Positions 8,822 through 17,957 of a stretch of 64,000 nt of DNA are shown in pieces; position 1 is the first letter of the stretch, and every line of letters starts with the position of its first letter. The DNA comes from DATBVX01 sp963724625 (lineage in GTDB: Bacteria > Pseudomonadota > Gammaproteobacteria > Steroidobacterales > Steroidobacteraceae). Made by a program: the position numbers and the translations under genes. Under the pieces are notes generated by a model, which was given only the letters and a program-made list of their open reading frames with translations, was not told the DNA's origin and searched no databases. The stretch covers positions 434,001-498,000 of the forward strand of contig CAVRVO010000013.1 of NCBI GenBank assembly GCA_963724625.1, written 5' to 3'.

Positions 8822-9286
8822 CTAGCGACTGGTCCGCTCATCCTCAGGTAGTTTCTGCGGATCGGTGATGAAGCCCACTTTCTGCGCACCCGCCTTCTGC
8901 AACAGCACCATCGCCGTCACGACCCGCCCATACGACACCGATTCGTCCGCTTTCACCAATACGGGCGTCTGTTTGTCGCGCCGCATGACCGCGGCGGCAC
9001 GCGCCAATACGGTCGTCTCATCAATCGGTCGGTCCTTGTCGCGACCGATATTGAGGTAGAGGCGGCCTTTTGCATCCACGCTCAAGACCAGCGGCTGGTG
9101 TTGCTTGAGCATGTCCGGATCGAGTGGCTCGGCACCCGCGTCGGGCAGGTCTACCTTGATTCCCTGCGTGAGAAGCGGCGCCGTGATCATGAAGATGATG
9201 AGCAGCACCAGCATCACGTCGATGTACGGAACGACGTTGATCTCGCCCATGAGCTTGCGGCTGCGGCCGCGCGTCGACTTCGGCAT
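8822..9286 (-). CDS. tolR: Tol-Pal system protein TolR (ExbD family)
   Basis: Proton-motive-force-coupled inner-membrane subunit. Start ATG 9286 (MPKSTRGRSRKLMGEIN), with AAGGA upstream, gives 154 residues. The single transmembrane helix carries the conserved Asp (VVPYIDVMLVLLIIFMI). A periplasmic ExbD-like domain follows (TPVLVKADESVSYGRVV). The tolQ stop lies one base away from its start. Confidence 0.96.
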   Translation of the reverse strand: MPKSTRGRSRKLMGEINVVPYIDVMLVLLIIFMITAPLLTQGIKVDLPDAGAEPLDPDMLKQHQPLVLSVDAKGRLYLNIGRDKDRPIDETTVLARAAAVMRRDKQTPVLVKADESVSYGRVVTAMVLLQKAGAQKVGFITDPQKLPEDERTSR

Positions 9287-9287
9287 C

Positions 9288-9971
9288 TCAGACCGTCCTT
9301 GCCGCCGCGTGCCGCTGCAGGATCGTGGCGAACTCTTCCATGAAGGTGTCGTAACGCAGCTCAAGCCGTCCGACCTGATCCGCGTAACGGTTGTAGGCGA
9401 TCACCGCGGGAATGGCGGCAAACAGGCCCATGGCGGTTGCGATCAGCGCCTCGGCAATCCCGGGGGCGACCATCGCCAGGGTGGCCTGCTGCACGTTACC
9501 CAGCGAGTGAAAGGAATTCATGATGCCCCAGACCGTACCGAACAGGCCGACGTAGGGACTGGTCGAGCCGACGGTTGCCAGCATGGCGAGATTCTGTTCG
9601 AGCCGATCGACCTCGCGCATCTGCGCGACGCGCATCGCGCGTTGTGCACCCTCGAGCAGCTGCGAGGGGGCCACGCCGCTCTGCTGCCGGAGTCGACCGA
9701 ACTCCCGGAACCCAGACTCGAAGATGCTCTCCATGCCGCTGGTGCTGCCTTCGCGGGCTTCAATGGAACGAAACAGCATCGACAGATCACCGCCGGACCA
9801 GAAACTGCCCTCGAACGCGTCCGCGTCCGTGCGAGCTCGTCGGATCAGCGAGCGCTTGCGCAGAATGACTGCCCAGGACGCGATGGAGGCGCCCATCAGC
9901 AGCGCGAGCACGAGCTGCACGACGAAGCTCGCGTCGAGAACCAGCCTGATGACCGAAAGATCCGACGACAT
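9288..9971 (-). CDS. tolQ: Tol-Pal system protein TolQ (ExbB/MotA family)
   Basis: Polytopic inner-membrane proton channel subunit of 227 residues. Three transmembrane helices are visible: VVQLVLALLMGASIASWAVI, the helix at LATVGSTSPYVGLFGTVWGI, and IATAMGLFAAIPAVIAYN. The conserved Thr/Gly/Pro positions of the family lie in the last two. Start ATG 9971. The upstream neighbour ybgC ends 7 bp away, so it belongs to the same operon. Confidence 0.97.
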   Translation of the reverse strand: MSSDLSVIRLVLDASFVVQLVLALLMGASIASWAVILRKRSLIRRARTDADAFEGSFWSGGDLSMLFRSIEAREGSTSGMESIFESGFREFGRLRQQSGVAPSQLLEGAQRAMRVAQMREVDRLEQNLAMLATVGSTSPYVGLFGTVWGIMNSFHSLGNVQQATLAMVAPGIAEALIATAMGLFAAIPAVIAYNRYADQVGRLELRYDTFMEEFATILQRHAAARTV

Positions 9972-9977
9972 TCCGTC

Positions 9978-10415
9978 TCACTCCTCGTACGTGGCCATGG
10001 CTTCCAGCAAACTGTCCGGTAGGCGGCGCGGCCGCAGGGTCTTGCAGTCCAGGCAAGCTGCGCGCGTACGCGCCCGCGTCAGCAAGTCGCCACCCAGTCG
10101 CCCGCGATACACTTCCTGTGAAAAGGCGAAACTCGCACGACCTTCCGCCAGGATGTTGCAGGTCACGACCAGCTCATCGTCGAGCCGCGCAGGCAGCAGG
10201 TAATCAATATTCACCGAGACGATCGCGAACATCACACCTTGCTCGTCAGCCAGCTGGTTCTGGTGGATTCCGAAGCTGCGCAACAGTTCCGTGCGCGCGC
10301 GCTCCATGAACTTGAGATAGTTGGCGTAGTAAACGATGCCGCCGGCGTCGGTGTCTTCCCAGTAGACCCGGATCGGAAAAGTGAACTTGCTCACGGGAGC
10401 CGCCGCTGCCTTCAT
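9978..10415 (-). CDS. ybgC: tol-pal-associated acyl-CoA thioesterase YbgC
   Basis: Hot-dog-fold thioesterase of 145 residues. The catalytic signature VYWEDTDAGGIVYYANYLKF contains the Asp-X-X-Gly-hydrophobic-Tyr-active-site of 4-hydroxybenzoyl-CoA thioesterase relatives. It is first in the tol-pal operon, as in E. coli. Its ATG overlaps the ruvB stop by one base (TAATG), which couples the two blocks. Confidence 0.95.
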   Translation of the reverse strand: MKAAAAPVSKFTFPIRVYWEDTDAGGIVYYANYLKFMERARTELLRSFGIHQNQLADEQGVMFAIVSVNIDYLLPARLDDELVVTCNILAEGRASFAFSQEVYRGRLGGDLLTRARTRAACLDCKTLRPRRLPDSLLEAMATYEE

Positions 10416-11458
10416 TACTTACCCTCGCCGAACAGCGGCAGACTTCCGGCTCGCTCCGCATTGGGCGCCTTGAGGCCGAAGTGCAAGTAGGCGGCACGCG
10501 TCGCCATTCGTCCACGAGCGGTGCGCATCAGGAAGCCCTGCTGGATCAGGAACGGCTCGATCACATCCTCGATCGTGTCGCGCTCCTCGCCGACCGCGGC
10601 GGCGAGACTGTCGGCACCGACCGGCCCGCCGTCGAACTTCTCGATGATGGTGAGCAGAAGCTTGCGATCCAGCGAGTCGAAACCCTGCGGGTCGACCTCG
10701 AGCAGGTCGAGCGCCGCGGTCGCCACCTGGTCGGTGATGTGACCGTCCGCTTTCACTTCCGCAAAATCGCGCACTCTGCGCAGCAGGCGGTTCGCGATCC
10801 GTGGCGTGCCGCGCGACCGCGTGGCAATCCGATGCGCGCCGGCGACATCGATGGGTAGCTCCAGGATACGCGCGGAACGCGTCACGATGCGCTCGATGTC
10901 TTCGACCGAGTAGAACTCCAGCCGTTGCACGATGCCGAACCGGTCGCGCAGGGGCGAAGTCAGAAGCCCGGCCCGAGTGGTCGCACCGACCAGCGTAAAG
11001 GGCGGCAGGTTGAGCTTGATCGAGCGTGCCGCGGGCCCTTCGCCGATCATGATGTCGAGCTGAAAGTCCTCCAGCGCCGGATACAGGATTTCCTCGACCA
11101 CCGGGCTCAGGCGATGAATCTCATCGACGAACAACACGTCACGCGGCTGCAGATTGGTGAGCAGTGCCGCGAGATCCCCGGCTCGCTCCAGCACCGGACC
11201 GGACGTCTGGCGCAGGTTCACGCCGAGCTCATTCGCGATGATGTGCGCCAGCGTCGTCTTGCCAAGTCCAGGCGGCCCGAAGATCAGGACGTGATCGAGC
11301 GCATCGCCACGATTGCGCGCAGCCGTAATGAAGATCTCCATCTGGGCCTTGACCGCGCTCTGTCCGACATAGTCGGCCAGCACACGCGGCCGGACCGCGC
11401 GTTCTGCCGCTTCGTCTTCGCCAGTCTCCAGCGGCCCGATGATGCGTTCTTCGCTCAA
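10415..11458 (-). CDS. ruvB: Holliday junction branch migration helicase RuvB
   Basis: AAA+ motor of the RuvAB branch-migration complex, 347 residues. Walker A GPPGLGKTTLA, Walker B LFVDEIHRL, sensor-1 region TLVGATTRAGLL, and the C-terminal winged helix (IEPFLIQQGFLMRTARGR) are all present. It follows ruvA with one base between genes. Confidence 0.98.
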   Translation of the reverse strand: MSEERIIGPLETGEDEAAERAVRPRVLADYVGQSAVKAQMEIFITAARNRGDALDHVLIFGPPGLGKTTLAHIIANELGVNLRQTSGPVLERAGDLAALLTNLQPRDVLFVDEIHRLSPVVEEILYPALEDFQLDIMIGEGPAARSIKLNLPPFTLVGATTRAGLLTSPLRDRFGIVQRLEFYSVEDIERIVTRSARILELPIDVAGAHRIATRSRGTPRIANRLLRRVRDFAEVKADGHITDQVATAALDLLEVDPQGFDSLDRKLLLTIIEKFDGGPVGADSLAAAVGEERDTIEDVIEPFLIQQGFLMRTARGRMATRAAYLHFGLKAPNAERAGSLPLFGEGK

Positions 11459-11459
11459 G

Positions 11460-12053
11460 CTAGCCTCTCACCGCCGCCTGCAGTGCGCGCCGGATCAAAT
11501 CTTCCGTGGAACCGTCGCCGCCGTCCGCCGCCTTGAGCAGGCGCGCGACTTCGGCGGGCTTGTATCCGAGTGTCACCAGCGCAGTGAAGGCCTCCGAATG
11601 TGCGGCGGTCTGCCCGCCGTCGGGCCGTGCCACTTCGCCGACGACGGCAAGACTTTGCAGGCGGTCACGCATTTCGATCAGCAGACGCTCGGCGGTCTTG
11701 CGTCCGACGCCGGGAATGCGCTGCAGGCTCGCGGCATCCTGGGCTTCGACGCAACGCGCGAAACCTTCGACGCTGATGCCGGAGAGGATTCCGAGCGCGA
11801 TCTTCGGTCCGACGCCCGAAACCTTCAGCAACGTCCGGAAGAGCCGTCGCTCTCCATCGGTGCCGAACCCGTAGAGTACCTGTGCGTCCTCGCGCACCAC
11901 CAGGTGCGTGAAAAGCTGCACGTCCTGACCTGCCGCCGGCAGGTCGTAGAAGGTCGACATCGGCGCTTCGAGCTCATAGCCGACGCCGTTGACGTCTATC
12001 GTCAAAGCAGGGGGTTGCTTGGCGATGAGGCGGCCGCGCAGAGATCCGATCAT
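11460..12053 (-). CDS. ruvA: Holliday junction branch migration protein RuvA
   Basis: Tetrameric junction-binding partner of RuvB, 197 residues. The N-terminal OB fold starts MIGSLRGRLIAKQPPALTID. Helix-hairpin-helix motifs (VSGVGPKIALGIL and IPGVGRKTAERLLIEM) are in the middle, and a RuvB-binding C-terminal three-helix domain (EAFTALVTLGYKPAEVARLL) ends the protein. It overlaps ruvC by 4 bp. Confidence 0.98.
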   Translation of the reverse strand: MIGSLRGRLIAKQPPALTIDVNGVGYELEAPMSTFYDLPAAGQDVQLFTHLVVREDAQVLYGFGTDGERRLFRTLLKVSGVGPKIALGILSGISVEGFARCVEAQDAASLQRIPGVGRKTAERLLIEMRDRLQSLAVVGEVARPDGGQTAAHSEAFTALVTLGYKPAEVARLLKAADGGDGSTEDLIRRALQAAVRG

Positions 12054-12547
12054 GGAGCGCGAAGCATGCTGCGAAGCTGACGGCCGTGGGCATGACAGAG
12101 CGCCACGGCGAGGGCATCGGCAGCATCCGCGGTCAATCGTCCCTGGACCTGCAGCAATGCTTTCACCATGTGCTGAACCTGGGTCTTCTCCGCGCCGCCG
12201 GTGCCGACCACTGCCATCTTGATTTCACGCGCCGAGTATTCGAACACCTTCACCGTCCCGCTGAATGCGCCGCACAGTGCGGCGCCCCGTGCCTGCCCGA
12301 GCTTGAGCGCACTGTCCGCATTCTTGTTCACGAACACGCGCTCCACAGCCACTTCGACCGGCTGATACTCCACAATCAGTGCCCGGACGCGCCCGAAGAT
12401 CTCCTGCAGGCGCTCGGGAAATGACTCGCCGGATATGTTGATCGCACCGCTCGCGACGTAGGCGGCATCCCCGCCGTTCCAGTCGATGATTCCGAAGCCG
12501 GTGCATCGCGAGCCCGGGTCGAGACCGAGCACGCGAACCGAAGCCAC
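12050..12547 (-). CDS. ruvC: crossover junction endodeoxyribonuclease RuvC
   Basis: Holliday junction resolvase of the RNase H fold. The start is taken as GTG 12547 (M-ASVRVLGLDPGSRCTGFG), giving 165 residues; another GTG at 12559 is possible, and the longer open frame runs over yebC. Catalytic acidic residues are visible in LGLDPGS, VAVERVFVN and the C-terminal ADAADALAVALCH. It lies 46 bp downstream of yebC and overlaps ruvA by 4 bp. Confidence 0.95.
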   Translation of the reverse strand: MASVRVLGLDPGSRCTGFGIIDWNGGDAAYVASGAINISGESFPERLQEIFGRVRALIVEYQPVEVAVERVFVNKNADSALKLGQARGAALCGAFSGTVKVFEYSAREIKMAVVGTGGAEKTQVQHMVKALLQVQGRLTADAADALAVALCHAHGRQLRSMLRAP

Positions 12548-12593
12548 CGTTGTCCGCACTTCATGCCGCGGCCCGACCGGTGTCGCGGTCGGC

Positions 12594-13337
12594 TTATACG
12601 CGCGCCAGGATGTCATCCGGGATATCGGCATTCGAGTAAACGTGCTGAACGTCGTCAAGGTCTTCGAGCGCTTCAAGCAGGCGCACCATCGACTCTGCCT
12701 GCTCACCGGCGAGCGGAGTCGAAGTTGCGGCACGCATAGTGACCTCCGCATCGCCTGGTGAATGGCCCGCATGACCCATGGCATCTCGCACCCGCTCGTA
12801 TTCGGCAGGATCGGTCAGCACATCGATCGAGCCATCGCCGTTGGTCACGATGTCCTCCGCACCGGCATCGAGCGCCGCCGCCATGACCGAATCCTCGTCG
12901 CTCCCCGGCGGAAAACAGAGCATGCCGACCTCATTGAACAGGTATCCGACCGACCCCTCGGCGCCCAGATTGCCACCGTACCGGGTGAAAGCATGGCGGA
13001 CGTCTGCCACCGTGCGGTTGCGATTGTCGGTGAGGCATTGGACCATCACCGCAACGCCGCCGGGCCCATAGCCCTCGTAACGAACTTCCTGGAAATTCTC
13101 CGTACCGAGCTCGCCGCTACCCCGTTTGACTGCCCGCTCGATGTTATCGCGCGGCATGCTGGCGGCGCGTGCCTTGTCCATCGCGATGCGCAGCCGCGCA
13201 TTGGAGTTTGGATCCCCTCCACCCACCCGCGCTGCAGTAGTGATTTCCCGGATGAGCTTGGTGAAAATCTTGCCGCGCTTCTTGTCCTGGGCCCCTTTGC
13301 GATACTGGATGTTGGCCCACTTGCTATGACCTGCCAT
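12594..13337 (-). CDS. yebC: YebC/PmpR family protein (TACO1-type translation/transcription factor)
   Basis: 247 residues beginning MAGHSKWANIQYRKGAQDKK, the family's N-terminal signature. It continues with RDNIERAVKRGSGE, YEGYGPGGVAVMVQ and TDNRNRTVADVRHAF. YebC proteins have been described as DNA-binding regulators and, more recently, as factors that relieve ribosome stalling. It is the first gene of the leftward ruv/tol block and diverges from relA. Confidence 0.96.
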   Translation of the reverse strand: MAGHSKWANIQYRKGAQDKKRGKIFTKLIREITTAARVGGGDPNSNARLRIAMDKARAASMPRDNIERAVKRGSGELGTENFQEVRYEGYGPGGVAVMVQCLTDNRNRTVADVRHAFTRYGGNLGAEGSVGYLFNEVGMLCFPPGSDEDSVMAAALDAGAEDIVTNGDGSIDVLTDPAEYERVRDAMGHAGHSPGDAEVTMRAATSTPLAGEQAESMVRLLEALEDLDDVQHVYSNADIPDDILARV

Positions 13338-13419
13338 GTGCTTGAAGCTCGCGCGAAAAGTGCGGGTATCATAGCCGGAAACCTTTCACCCGGACACCGC
13401 CGAGGCGCCTGATTCAATC

Positions 13420-15546
13420 GTGGAAACAACGACTTCCACTCTGCGTCCAGCCTCCACCGCGGTGCTTGCCGCCGAGGCGCAGCTCGCCTCGCTCGCGATC
13501 GAGGACGGCGCGGATACAGCACGTGCCCGCGCGTTGGCGCTGTCTCGAACTGTCGCGACGCTTGCGATCGACGACGACGTGGTGCTCGCCGGGCTGGCCG
13601 TTCCGCTGCTTGATGCACGCCTGATCGATGAGGACAGCGCCGTGGGCCGGTTCGGCGCGGAAGCCGTGCGGCTCGCCCGCGGGCTGCGTCAGCTCGGCAG
13701 TATCGGCCTCCCGGCGCAGTGGCGTCCCGAGCAGAGGCTCTCGGCGACCCAGGCCGAAACGCTGCGCAAGATGCTGCTCGCGATCGTCACCGATCCGCGC
13801 CTCATCATCCTGCGCCTCGCCGATCAGCTCCTGCGCCTGCGCGAGGCCAAGGAACTCGACCCGGATGCGCAGCGGCAGCTTGCCCTCGAAACACGCGAAA
13901 TCCACGCGCCACTCGCCAATCGACTCGGCGTATGGCAGCTGAAGTGGGAGCTCGAAGACCTCTCCTTTCGCTATCTCGACGCGGAAAACTATCGACGCAT
14001 CGCTGGCGCCCTGAAGTCCCGCCGCGCTGATCGCGAGCGTTACATCGAGTCGGTGATCGGGCAGTTGCAGTTCGAGCTTGGCAAGGCAGGGATTCGCGCC
14101 GAGATCGTCGGCCGGCCCAAGCATATCTTCAGCATCTGGAAAAAGATGCAGCTCAAGCAGCTCTCCTTCGAGCAGGTGCTCGATGTGCGCGCGCTGCGCG
14201 TGCTCGTCGACACCATCGCCGATTGCTATGGAGCCCTGGGCGTGGTCCATGGGCTCTGGCCCTACATTCCCGGCGCCTTCGACGACTACATTGCGACACC
14301 CAAGGACAACTTCTACCGTTCACTGCATACCGCCGTGTTCGGCCCGGGGCACGAAGCGCTGGAAGTGCAGATCCGGACACGCGAGATGCACGAACACGCG
14401 GAGCTCGGTGTCGCTGCGCATTGGAAGTACAAAGAGGGCGGCCAGCGCGATGCGGCCTATGAGGCCAAGATCCGCTGGGTGCGCAGGCTCCTCGAACCGG
14501 AGGACGGCGCGGAATCGGATCGCGATTTCCTGGATCGCGTCCGCTCGGAAATCTTCGAGGACCGGGTCTACGCGCTCACGCCCAAGGGCGAGGTGATCGA
14601 TCTGCCGAAGGAGGCGACGCCCCTCGATTTCGCCTACCACGTGCACACCGATCTCGGGCATCGTTGCCGCGGGGCAAAGGTCAACGGGCGCATGGTGCCG
14701 CTCGACTACAAGCTGCAAAACGGGGAGATCGTCGAGATCATCGCCGCGAAACAGGCGCAGCCCAGCCGCGACTGGCTCAACCCGCACAACGGTTTCCTCG
14801 CCTCCCCGCGCAGCCGGGCCAAGGTGCGAAGTTTCTTTCGCAAGCGCGACGAGGCGCAGAATCGCACCGAGGGTCGCGAGATCCTGGAACGCGAGCTCGA
14901 GCGCCTCGGCGCTCGCAACCTCGCGTTGCCCGACCTGATCAACGAACTGGGACTGCGCAATGCCGAGGCGCTGTATGTCGCGATTGGTGCTGGCGATGTG
15001 CACAGCGCACAGATCGCTGCCGCGATTCAGCGGCGCACGCATGCGGAGCCAGAAGAACCGCGCGTCGTTCCGCGTCGCGCCCCAACGCCCACGGGACCGA
15101 GTGGCGTCATCGTCGAACAGGTTGGCAACCTTCTGTCACAAGTCGCGCGCTGCTGCCGGCCGGTACCGCCGGAGCCGATCGTGGGTTACATCACGCTCGG
15201 CCGTGGAGTGAGCATTCACCGCGACACGTGCGCGAGCCTGTTGCGGCTGAAGGTGCGTCAGCCTGAGCGCATAATCCAGGTGGCCTGGGGAGAGAAACGT
15301 GACCAGCTGTTCGCGGTCGACATTGCCGTCGATGCGCTCGATCGGCGCGGCCTGGTGCGCGATGTGAGTGCCGTGCTTGCCGACGAGAAGATCAGCATCC
15401 AGAACATGTCGACCGTAACCGATGCGCGCGAGGGAACGGCCCACATCACATTGCGTATCGGGGTGCACGGAATCGAAGAGCTGAGCCGTGTGCTGACACG
15501 CCTCAGCGCGTTGCCCAACGTGGTGCGTGTGAGGCGCACCGTCTAG
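13420..15546 (+). CDS. relA: RelA-type (p)ppGpp synthetase, hydrolase domain degenerate
   Basis: Long RSH protein of 708 residues with a GTG start at 13420. The N-terminal region keeps the helical HD-domain layout, but the metal-binding His-Asp pair is absent (VLAGLAVPLLDARLIDED where HD would sit), so hydrolysis is unlikely, as in RelA rather than SpoT. The synthetase domain covers about residues 225-345 (GRPKHIFSIWKKM, DYIATPKDNFYRSLHTAV). TGS is at about 382-443 (VYALTPKGEVIDLPKEATPL), and a zinc-finger/ACT tail ends the protein (VARCCRPVPPEPIVGYI, then ISIQNMSTVTDAREGTA). It probably binds stalled ribosomes. Confidence 0.94.
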   Translation: METTTSTLRPASTAVLAAEAQLASLAIEDGADTARARALALSRTVATLAIDDDVVLAGLAVPLLDARLIDEDSAVGRFGAEAVRLARGLRQLGSIGLPAQWRPEQRLSATQAETLRKMLLAIVTDPRLIILRLADQLLRLREAKELDPDAQRQLALETREIHAPLANRLGVWQLKWELEDLSFRYLDAENYRRIAGALKSRRADRERYIESVIGQLQFELGKAGIRAEIVGRPKHIFSIWKKMQLKQLSFEQVLDVRALRVLVDTIADCYGALGVVHGLWPYIPGAFDDYIATPKDNFYRSLHTAVFGPGHEALEVQIRTREMHEHAELGVAAHWKYKEGGQRDAAYEAKIRWVRRLLEPEDGAESDRDFLDRVRSEIFEDRVYALTPKGEVIDLPKEATPLDFAYHVHTDLGHRCRGAKVNGRMVPLDYKLQNGEIVEIIAAKQAQPSRDWLNPHNGFLASPRSRAKVRSFFRKRDEAQNRTEGREILERELERLGARNLALPDLINELGLRNAEALYVAIGAGDVHSAQIAAAIQRRTHAEPEEPRVVPRRAPTPTGPSGVIVEQVGNLLSQVARCCRPVPPEPIVGYITLGRGVSIHRDTCASLLRLKVRQPERIIQVAWGEKRDQLFAVDIAVDALDRRGLVRDVSAVLADEKISIQNMSTVTDAREGTAHITLRIGVHGIEELSRVLTRLSALPNVVRVRRTV

Positions 15547-15558
15547 CCCGCGGCCGCA

Positions 15559-17943
15559 ATGAACACCCGCGCGCCCGATGTCGTCTTGGTCGACCACGAC
15601 CTCGAAGCGCTCAAGACACTCGTCGGGCCGTTGCGCAAGGAGTTCGAGTTCTATCTCACCGTGAGCCCGAACGATGCGCTCGCGGCCCTGGCACGTTTCC
15701 GGATACCAGTGCTGGTGGCAGGCCAGACCCTGTTCACCGGTACCGGCCTCGAGGTCCTGAACGAGGCACACAAGCGCTCTCCCGCCACCGCCCGAGTCTT
15801 GCTCGTCAGCGCTGGGGAGCGGCGCGTCGTCGAAGCTGAGCTCGCAGGCGCGGAGCTGTTCTACGTGCTGAAACGCCCCTGCACGGCCGCGCAGCTCAAA
15901 GAAGTACTCGAGGCTGCACGCCGAAGCGCTCAGGTACAGGCATCGGGCGCGCAAGTCGAACACGTCGTTCTCGAGTCGGCGCACGATTCTCACCCGAACG
16001 GTGCGCCCAGCACGGACGACCCGATCACCGTGCTCACCACGGATGTGGATCTGTACGAGGCCATTCGCGCTGCCATGCATGGGCGGCACGAAGTGCATCT
16101 CGCCGCCAAACTCGACGATGCCGCGCGCCTTGCAGCTTCGGGTAAATGTGCAGTGCTGGTCACAGATCTCGCGCTGACCGAGTCGGCCCTGCGCCGCATC
16201 ACCAATCATCTGCGCGCGCGCGAAGAAGCACTGGTCACCATCGCGGTTGGCAATCGCGAGCAAGGCAACGCCCTAATGGGCCTGCTGTCCGCCGGGACCA
16301 TCCATCGCTTCCTGCTGAAGCCGGTGACACCAGGACTCGCCCGCCTCGCGCTCGAATCGGGGACCCGGCAACACCATTCGCTTAAAGCGCATCGGCGCAG
16401 CGAGGCCCACTTCGAGCTGCGCCCGACTCCGGCGGCCGCCGCGGGCCCCGAGCCCGTTGCGCAGGTCCCTGTCGAAGCGCCGGCGGTGCGCCGACGGATG
16501 CAGCCCGGTCGACTCGCCGCGATCACCGGCATCGCGCTGGTAGTACTCGCCGGCGCAGGCATCGCAGTGTGGTACGGGACTGATCGTGAGCCGCCACCGG
16601 ACCAGCGCGTCCTCGCCATCGCCTCCAATCTCGCATCCGCGCAAGCCGCCCACCGCGCAGGACACCTGCTCGATCCTTCCGCAGGGAGCGCATTCGCCCT
16701 GTACTCCGAGGTGCTGCGGCTCGATCCGCAGAATGCCGCGGCGCAGGCCGGGCTCGATCAGCTCGCGACCCATTTCATGGAGGAGGCCGAGAGCCAGCTG
16801 GTGGAAGGAAATCTCGACGCAGCGGCCAGCGCTCTCGCTTCAGCGCGGCGGGTCCGCCCCGACCATCGACGCCTGGCATTCCTGGATGCGCAACTCGCGA
16901 AGGATCGCCAGGAACAGCTGGTACTGCAGGCACGACAGTCGGCAACCGCCGGCAACCTGCAGCAGGCACAGGATCTGCTGCAACAGGCGCAGCAGGGCGA
17001 GGGCAAGTCCTCGGAGATCACTTCGGCACAGCAGGCGATCGATTCGCGCGCCCGCACACAACAAATCACCGGCCTGCTCGATCTCGCACGTCAGCGAGTC
17101 ACAGAGAATCGCCTCGTCGCTCCTCCACAAGACAGCGCCAAGTTCTACTTGCGCAACGCGCAGCGGCTTGAACCCGGCAACGTTGCGGTTCAGCAGGGCC
17201 TGCGCGACCTGGGCGATCGCGTCGTGAGCTCCGCTGACGCAGCGATCGACGCGCAGCGCTTCGACACCGCCCGCAACTGGATCACGCAGGCACAGGATCT
17301 TGGCGTCGAGCAAGCCGAAATCGATCGTCTCAGTAGTCGCATCACCTCGGGCGTGGATACCAAGACCAAGAGCGACCTGCTGGCGCTTGCAGTCAAGCGG
17401 ACCGAGGAAAACCGGCTCCTGGAGCCGCCACAGGACAGTGCCCGCTACTACCTCGACCGGCTCAGGCAGAACGATCCTCAGTTCCCCGGCGCGGACAAGG
17501 CGGCACAGGCGCTCGGCGCGAAGCTCGTGGCGCGCGCCCAGGGTGCTGCTGCTTCGGGCCAGTACGACAGCGCAGGGCGAATGCTGAGTGAAGCACGAGC
17601 AGTGGGATACGTTGGAGCCGATCTCGGCGCCACAGAAGCCGGCCTGCGCACAGCGCAAGCACCGGCGGTCGCAGCCTCACCGCCCAAGCAGCTCAAGTAC
17701 GTGGCCCCGCAATACCCGCAGGACGCGATTTCGCGGGGCGTCGAGGGATGGGTGGACCTCAGTTTCGGCGTCACCGCTTCAGGAGGAGTGGTGGATGTGC
17801 GTGTCGATGACGCCAAGCCACGCAACCAATTCGATCGGGCGGCGCTAGCGGCGGTGCGGCAGTGGAAATACGAGCCGAGCGCCGACGGCCTGGACCGCGA
17901 GCAGCGCTTGAAAACGCGCGTGCAGTTCAAGCTCACGGACTAG
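15559..17943 (+). CDS. chimeric protein: two receiver-like domains, transmembrane helix, TPR repeats, TonB C-terminal domain
   Basis: 794 residues. Residues 1-125 resemble a response-regulator receiver (VVLVDHDLEALKTL, LLVSAGE, FYVLKRPCTAAQL), but the phospho-acceptor position reads VLVAGQTLF with no Asp. Residues 154-275 are a second receiver-like unit with CAVLVTDLALTE and RFLLKPVTPG. One transmembrane helix follows at about 320-340. Residues 350-700 are a TPR-like periplasmic region with two homologous units of about 90 residues, each containing ENRL(V/L)xPPQDSA(K/R)xYL. Residues 709-794 are a TonB C-terminal domain (YVAPQYPQDAISRGVEGWVD, AALAAVRQWKYEP). It begins 12 bp after relA. The combination predicts a cytoplasmic sensory-like half and a periplasmic receptor-contacting half; its role is unknown. 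Confidence 0.85.
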   Translation: MNTRAPDVVLVDHDLEALKTLVGPLRKEFEFYLTVSPNDALAALARFRIPVLVAGQTLFTGTGLEVLNEAHKRSPATARVLLVSAGERRVVEAELAGAELFYVLKRPCTAAQLKEVLEAARRSAQVQASGAQVEHVVLESAHDSHPNGAPSTDDPITVLTTDVDLYEAIRAAMHGRHEVHLAAKLDDAARLAASGKCAVLVTDLALTESALRRITNHLRAREEALVTIAVGNREQGNALMGLLSAGTIHRFLLKPVTPGLARLALESGTRQHHSLKAHRRSEAHFELRPTPAAAAGPEPVAQVPVEAPAVRRRMQPGRLAAITGIALVVLAGAGIAVWYGTDREPPPDQRVLAIASNLASAQAAHRAGHLLDPSAGSAFALYSEVLRLDPQNAAAQAGLDQLATHFMEEAESQLVEGNLDAAASALASARRVRPDHRRLAFLDAQLAKDRQEQLVLQARQSATAGNLQQAQDLLQQAQQGEGKSSEITSAQQAIDSRARTQQITGLLDLARQRVTENRLVAPPQDSAKFYLRNAQRLEPGNVAVQQGLRDLGDRVVSSADAAIDAQRFDTARNWITQAQDLGVEQAEIDRLSSRITSGVDTKTKSDLLALAVKRTEENRLLEPPQDSARYYLDRLRQNDPQFPGADKAAQALGAKLVARAQGAAASGQYDSAGRMLSEARAVGYVGADLGATEAGLRTAQAPAVAASPPKQLKYVAPQYPQDAISRGVEGWVDLSFGVTASGGVVDVRVDDAKPRNQFDRAALAAVRQWKYEPSADGLDREQRLKTRVQFKLTD

Positions 17944-17957
17944 CAGCGAGGTTCAGC

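Noticed and set aside
13414..14250. 278-residue frame antisense to relA
   Set aside because: Mirror of a well-supported coding strand in high-GC DNA; no start site or motif of its own.
15136..16263. 375-residue frame antisense to relA and the TonB chimera
   Set aside because: Spans two real genes on the other strand; His/Cys/Arg-rich composition is typical of antisense frames.
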